From contig NZ_JAMXSB010000012.1 of the NCBI RefSeq assembly GCF_024124665.1, positions 1 through 64,000 of the forward strand: a stretch of DNA of 64,000 bases, written 5' to 3'. Below are positions 60,264 through 64,000 of the stretch, in pieces (positions within the stretch are counted from its first letter, which is position 1; every line of letters begins with the position of its first letter). The notes below the pieces were generated by a model. The model was given only the letters and a program-made list of their open reading frames with translations. It was not told where the DNA came from and ran no database searches. The DNA comes from Pleionea sp. CnH1-48. GTDB lineage: Bacteria > Pseudomonadota > Gammaproteobacteria > Enterobacterales > Kangiellaceae. A program made the translations under genes and the position numbers.

Positions 60264-60495
60264 ACAAAGACACCCTCAAAACCAGAAAATTGCGCCAAAG
60301 AGCGGCATTGTATCAAGAGATAGGGGATCTTTTCACCTTTTTGTTGTATCTCCAAACTCAGATGATCTTGCCTGCTTTGAGGCAATTGCATATACTTCGC
60401 GCTAATAATGTTAGTGCCTCAATTTAGCAGGTGATCTGGCGTTCAATAAGCCTATATATGAATGGATTGCCTCTCCTTACAGGGAACCCCAAGTT
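60264..60495. other. Divergent promoter region, ACP / sugar enzyme
   Basis: 232 bases between divergent operons. I looked for a sigma-54 -24/-12 site of the kind in front of the PEP-CTERM genes and found none with correct spacing (the nearest, GGCAATTGC near 60381, has wrong spacing). No gene or strong hairpin is visible. Confidence 0.4.
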
Positions 60496-62595
60496 ATGTC
60501 GAAATATCGTGTCTGTCTTATTGGTGCAGGCTTCATTTCTGAAGTACACGCCGAAGCCATCAACAAAATAGCCTCTACCGAGCTGTCAGCGATTGTTGAC
60601 ATCAATGAATCGGCTGCCAAAAACCTTGCCAGCAAGTTTTCGGCTCAGCATGTATTTACATCTATTGAGGCAATGATCGAGGCCAATGTAGCAGACGTCT
60701 GTCACGTATTACTACCACCTCCACTGCATGAACCCGTTGTCAAACAATTGCTTAACGCAGGAATGCAGGTACTAGTAGAAAAGCCTGTTACTATTGATTC
60801 GTCCGAAGCTTACGCTTTAGCAGAGCTAGCAAAAGATAAAGATCGCATTTTGGGTGTTAACCATAACGCCATCTGGTTCCCAGTCTTTAAGCAACTACGT
60901 GACAAGCTGGCATCTGGCAAATATGGCCAACTAAAACATGTAGATTGTGTATTTATGGCACCATTGAGACAGCTTCAGGCGCGCCAATTCAGTCATTGGA
61001 TGTTTGCCGAGCCAGGTAACATCCTGTTAGAACAGGCCGTTCATCCTCTCTCTCAAATTCAGGCCTTAGTGGGCGAAATCAAAGAATTTAAGGCTTTGCG
61101 TGGTGATACCGTTACCTTACCTAACGGACAACCTTTTTATCCTAAAATGAGCGCCACCTTATTTGCCGATAAAGCACAAGCTCAGTTTCACTTTGAAGTT
61201 GGTGTCGAATATCAAGTTTGGCGTGTTAGAGCCGTTTGTGAAGATGGTGTTATTGAAGCCGACTTAGTTAACGGTCAGCTGTCAGAATCAGGAAAAACAC
61301 GCTACTTGGATGCGATGGACTTCTGGCTTGATGGCGTAAAGAAAAGCGCCCGCGCTTTGTGGCAAGGCACACGGGATATATCGAACTACGCGATGGCTTT
61401 GTCTGGCTTAAAGGAACGTTCGGATTCTTTTTATCAAGGTATCAGACACAGCGTTGCCGATTTTTATGAGCAACTGTCTCGCAACACGGCACCGATGACT
61501 GACGCAAACTTTGGTGGCCATCTGGTTAAGCTTTGTGAAGACATCTCATCCGAAGTCTTTGATGTAAAAGCCGATATTAAAGAACGAGAAATCAAAACCG
61601 ACGACAACTTCGACGTCTTACTATTAGGTGGCACAGGATTTATTGGTCGTCATACCATGACGCAGCTTTTAGCAGCAGGCTATAGCGTTGGTGTGATGGC
61701 GCGAAATATGAACCAGCTCGACGATTGCTTCTATCAAGACGGCGTCTCGTTAATCAAAGGCAACATAACTAACAGTGAAGATGTAGAAGCCGCAATAGCC
61801 CGCTCAACTTACGTTGTTAATCTTGCTCATGGTGGTGCTTCTGGCAGCTGGGAAGCGATACGTAATGCCATGGTAGGTGGCGCCGAGCGCATCGCTCAAG
61901 CGTGTTTGAAAAATAACATCAAACAATTGATTCATCTCGGTTCTATTGCAGGGTTGTACTTGGGTGACAAAAGCCCAGCAATTACTGCGACAACCTTACC
62001 GGATCCACAAAAAGAAGAACGTGGTGAGTACGCTCGAGCAAAAGCCGAAGCCGATCTGATGCTATTGGATATGCACCGTACTCAGGAGTTACCGATTGTA
62101 CTGATGCGTCCAGGTGTAGTGGTTGGTGAAGGTGGTATTCCTTTCCATTCTGGTATTGGTCTGTTCAACAATACTCAACATTGTATTGGTTGGAACCAAG
62201 GCAACAATCCTCTGCCTTTTGTGTTGGTCGACGATGTGGCATCAGCCATCGTACAAGCCATCAAAAAAGGCGTTACGGGCAAATCTTACAATCTAGTTGG
62301 CGACGTGCAACTTAATGCTCGTGAATATATAGAAGAGCTGGGCCGAGTATTAGGTCGTCCATTGCATTTCCATTCACAGGCAGTTTCGAGCCTTTACGGT
62401 GTAGAATGGTTCAAATGGTTGGTAAAGAAAGCCGCTGGCCGCAATGTTCCTTCTCCTTCAATGCGTGACTTCAAGTCTCGTGGCATGGTCACACCTTTCG
62501 ACTGCCATGCAGAAAAGTCTGATCTTGACTGGCAGCCAGAGTCGAATCGCCAAGCCTTTATTGAGCGTGGCATTCACTGCTATCGTCCAGAATAA
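60496..62595 (+). CDS. Fused Gfo/Idh/MocA oxidoreductase and NAD-dependent epimerase
   Basis: A 699-residue two-domain enzyme. Residues 1-320 are a Gfo/Idh/MocA oxidoreductase (CLIGAGFISEVHAEAI Rossmann start, VLVEKPVTIDSSEAY, NHNAIWFP). Residues about 375-690 are an extended SDR/epimerase-type domain (VLLLGGTGFIGRHTMTQLL, later the YARAKAEADLML catalytic Tyr-x3-Lys). Both halves probably act on the same nucleotide-sugar pathway for exopolysaccharide. The fusion suggests channelling. The start at 60496 is the first ATG of the open frame. The glycosyltransferase gene follows by five bases. Confidence 0.85.
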   Translation: MSKYRVCLIGAGFISEVHAEAINKIASTELSAIVDINESAAKNLASKFSAQHVFTSIEAMIEANVADVCHVLLPPPLHEPVVKQLLNAGMQVLVEKPVTIDSSEAYALAELAKDKDRILGVNHNAIWFPVFKQLRDKLASGKYGQLKHVDCVFMAPLRQLQARQFSHWMFAEPGNILLEQAVHPLSQIQALVGEIKEFKALRGDTVTLPNGQPFYPKMSATLFADKAQAQFHFEVGVEYQVWRVRAVCEDGVIEADLVNGQLSESGKTRYLDAMDFWLDGVKKSARALWQGTRDISNYAMALSGLKERSDSFYQGIRHSVADFYEQLSRNTAPMTDANFGGHLVKLCEDISSEVFDVKADIKEREIKTDDNFDVLLLGGTGFIGRHTMTQLLAAGYSVGVMARNMNQLDDCFYQDGVSLIKGNITNSEDVEAAIARSTYVVNLAHGGASGSWEAIRNAMVGGAERIAQACLKNNIKQLIHLGSIAGLYLGDKSPAITATTLPDPQKEERGEYARAKAEADLMLLDMHRTQELPIVLMRPGVVVGEGGIPFHSGIGLFNNTQHCIGWNQGNNPLPFVLVDDVASAIVQAIKKGVTGKSYNLVGDVQLNAREYIEELGRVLGRPLHFHSQAVSSLYGVEWFKWLVKKAAGRNVPSPSMRDFKSRGMVTPFDCHAEKSDLDWQPESNRQAFIERGIHCYRPE

Positions 62596-62600
62596 TCATC

Positions 62601-63725
62601 ATGAGTCAGACACAAACAATGGAGGGGCGTCCCTCCATTTTGCATGTATTTTCGACTTTCAATATTGGTGGTCCTCAAGTTCGCTTTGCGCAATTGGCGA
62701 ATGCCTGGGAGGATCAGTTTCACCATCATATTATTGCAATGGATGGAGCCACCAACTGCACCAGTCTCTTAAATGACAAGCTGTCATTTGAGGTTGAAAA
62801 TAATCCCGCACCAACAGGTGGATTGGTTCATCGTTTAAAAACCTTGCGTCAATTTTTGCAACAACATAAGCCCGCCTTGTTAGTCACCTATAACTGGGGA
62901 GCCATCGAATGGGCTCTGGCGCGCTGGGGACTATCGATCCCTCATATACACATAGAGGATGGTTTTGGTCCTGAGGAACAAAATCAACAAATTCCTCGAC
63001 GAGTGTGGTTCCGAAAAATTGCTCTTAAGGGCGCTGACTCTGTGATTGTGCCATCACAAACTTTGGCAAAAATCGCGACAGATTATTGGCAGGTGCCATC
63101 CCGTAAATTGCACTTTATTCCAAACGGTGTGGATCTTAAACATTTGGATAACCCAGAGCGACAGCGTTACCGTTCACTGTTTTCCAGAAGTTCTGCATTG
63201 CGAATAGGAACCCTGGCGCGTATCCGCAAAGAAAAAAACATTCCTCGATTGATTGATGCATTTGAGTGGCTGTCAAAACACCACGATATTGAACTCTATA
63301 TTGCAGGTGATGGCCCAGAGTTGGATAGCGTTTCGGATTATGTTCAACAATCCTCAGCTCAATCTCGTATTCATCTGGTAGGTAACATCAAAAACCCAGC
63401 AGACTTTATCTGTCATTTGGATGTTTTTGCTTTGTCTTCTGATACAGAGCAAATGCCCTATAGCGTCCTTGAAGCAGCTGGCGCCAGTTTGCCAGTCGCT
63501 GCTGTTGATGTTGGCGATGTTAAAAATTTGGTGGCCGAAGAAAACCGCCAGTTTGTTAATGGCAATGATAGCGAAGCTTTGAAAATCAGTCTTGAAGAAA
63601 TACTTAGTGATGCCGATCTACGCCAACGTTTGGGAGCAGCCAACCGAACATTCTGCCAACAACATTTCGATCAAAACGTCATGATAGAGCGCTATCTAAA
63701 CATGACGCTGGAACTCATTGGTTAA
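62601..63725 (+). CDS. GT4-family glycosyltransferase
   Basis: A 374-residue GT-B fold glycosyltransferase. The N-terminal part (ILHVFSTFNIGGPQVRFAQLANAW) and the C-terminal donor domain (LRIGTLARIRKEKNIPRLIDAFEWL, then YIAGDGPELDSV and EQMPYSVLEAAGASLPVAA) are typical of GT4, with the EX7E-like element in the second. It probably adds a sugar during exopolysaccharide synthesis, with the enzyme encoded five bases upstream. Its end overlaps by 11 bases the end of the opposing truncated gene. Confidence 0.88.
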   Translation: MSQTQTMEGRPSILHVFSTFNIGGPQVRFAQLANAWEDQFHHHIIAMDGATNCTSLLNDKLSFEVENNPAPTGGLVHRLKTLRQFLQQHKPALLVTYNWGAIEWALARWGLSIPHIHIEDGFGPEEQNQQIPRRVWFRKIALKGADSVIVPSQTLAKIATDYWQVPSRKLHFIPNGVDLKHLDNPERQRYRSLFSRSSALRIGTLARIRKEKNIPRLIDAFEWLSKHHDIELYIAGDGPELDSVSDYVQQSSAQSRIHLVGNIKNPADFICHLDVFALSSDTEQMPYSVLEAAGASLPVAAVDVGDVKNLVAEENRQFVNGNDSEALKISLEEILSDADLRQRLGAANRTFCQQHFDQNVMIERYLNMTLELIG

Positions 63726-64000
63726 TATCGTTCCAAATCACTTTTTCGCCATAGCGCACATTAAAATTAGAAATAAACCGAGGCTTGTTTTGTGGAGGTT
63801 CAAACAAGCTCGGTGCTTTTGATTCAAATCCCAAGACCTGTTTAATGGTTTCACCGACCTGATAATGAGACATCTGATTCATGGCCGCTGGCACATTCTT
63901 TTGCGCCAGCTGCAACCAGTGCTGCTGTCCGGTTACAATAAACAAAGGTACTTTGCCTTCATCTGGGCTAACCCGTCCTTCATTGCAGTGCGTAGACTTC
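63715..64000 (-). CDS. Sulfatase/alkaline-phosphatase-like protein, C-terminal fragment
   Basis: The minus-strand frame is open from the right edge of the window to a stop at 63715-63717, about 95 residues, so the 5' end lies beyond the window. The visible part (STHCNEGRVSPDEGKVPLFIVTG, then a helix and VGETIKQVLGF) resembles the C-terminus of sulfatase-like membrane enzymes such as phosphoethanolamine transferases. It would suit an exopolysaccharide or lipid A locus. The assignment is from a short piece only. Confidence 0.4.
   Translation of the reverse strand, partial: KSTHCNEGRVSPDEGKVPLFIVTGQQHWLQLAQKNVPAAMNQMSHYQVGETIKQVLGFESKAPSLFEPPQNKPRFISNFNVRYGEKVIWNDINQ

Noticed and set aside
60370-60480. 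Sigma-54 promoter for the sugar-enzyme or ACP operon
   Set aside because: GG and GC elements occur, but none has the required 10-base spacing.

Overview
The window looks like chromosomal DNA of a free-living, probably marine, gammaproteobacterium of moderate to low GC. The clearest evidence is the conserved core block at 36-43 kb: UPF0149-pepP-ubiH-ubiI on one strand, and TIGR02449-zapA-6S RNA-ygfA on the other. Rsd, OmpR/EnvZ, Tex, DsbB, BioA and RsmE agree with this. The PrsK/PrsR/PrsT genes and two PEP-CTERM proteins show that the cell has an exosortase (XrtA-type) surface-protein/exopolysaccharide system. A Kangiella/Aliikangiella-like host is possible, but I cannot prove it from sequence alone. 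I found no tRNA, rRNA, CRISPR array, insertion sequence or replication origin.

Layout. 0-2.4 kb: AT-rich stretch of hypothetical genes with a holin-like fragment. 2.4-9.6 kb: a DNA glycosylase, a MepA-like murein endopeptidase, a TetR-RND efflux operon and a HAD protein. 9.6-11.1 kb: a small phage-derived lysis cassette (GH108 endolysin plus three-helix holin) beside a LuxR-type HTH protein. 11.1-13.9 kb: a MocR regulator divergent from an acetyltransferase/PaiB pair, with an inverted repeat between them. 14-15.8 kb: a c-di-GMP-I (GEMM-I) riboswitch upstream of an HD-GYP-like protein that has lost its HD dyad. 16-29 kb: envelope and housekeeping genes (OmpA-like, RsmE, BioA, M28 peptidase, WD40 lipoprotein, FkpA, Rsd, a PAS kinase, DsbB, Yip1). 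This part also holds a probable unannotated small RNA on the minus strand at 28.87-28.96 kb, with a near-consensus promoter and an intrinsic terminator. 29-37 kb: Tex, OmpR/EnvZ and a Fur-boxed ferric-iron binding protein with its permease. 37-43.6 kb: the ubiquinone/PepP/ZapA/6S block. 44-64 kb: a large cell-surface lipoprotein, RpiA and the PEP-CTERM region.

The PEP-CTERM region is the most coherent system. An operon reading leftward encodes an acyl carrier protein, a trypsin-like protease, the kinase PrsK, the sigma-54 activator PrsR and two long TPR proteins of the PrsT type. Downstream lie two tandem, nearly identical DUF4114/PEP-CTERM secreted proteins. Each has a full sigma-54 -24/-12 promoter. 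Exactly 61 nt upstream of each promoter lies a shared 18-bp element (TGTAAA-N5-TSGACA-T), which I propose as the PrsR binding site. The exosortase itself is not in the window. At the right edge, a Gfo/Idh-epimerase fusion, a GT4 glycosyltransferase and a truncated sulfatase-like gene begin what is probably the exopolysaccharide locus.
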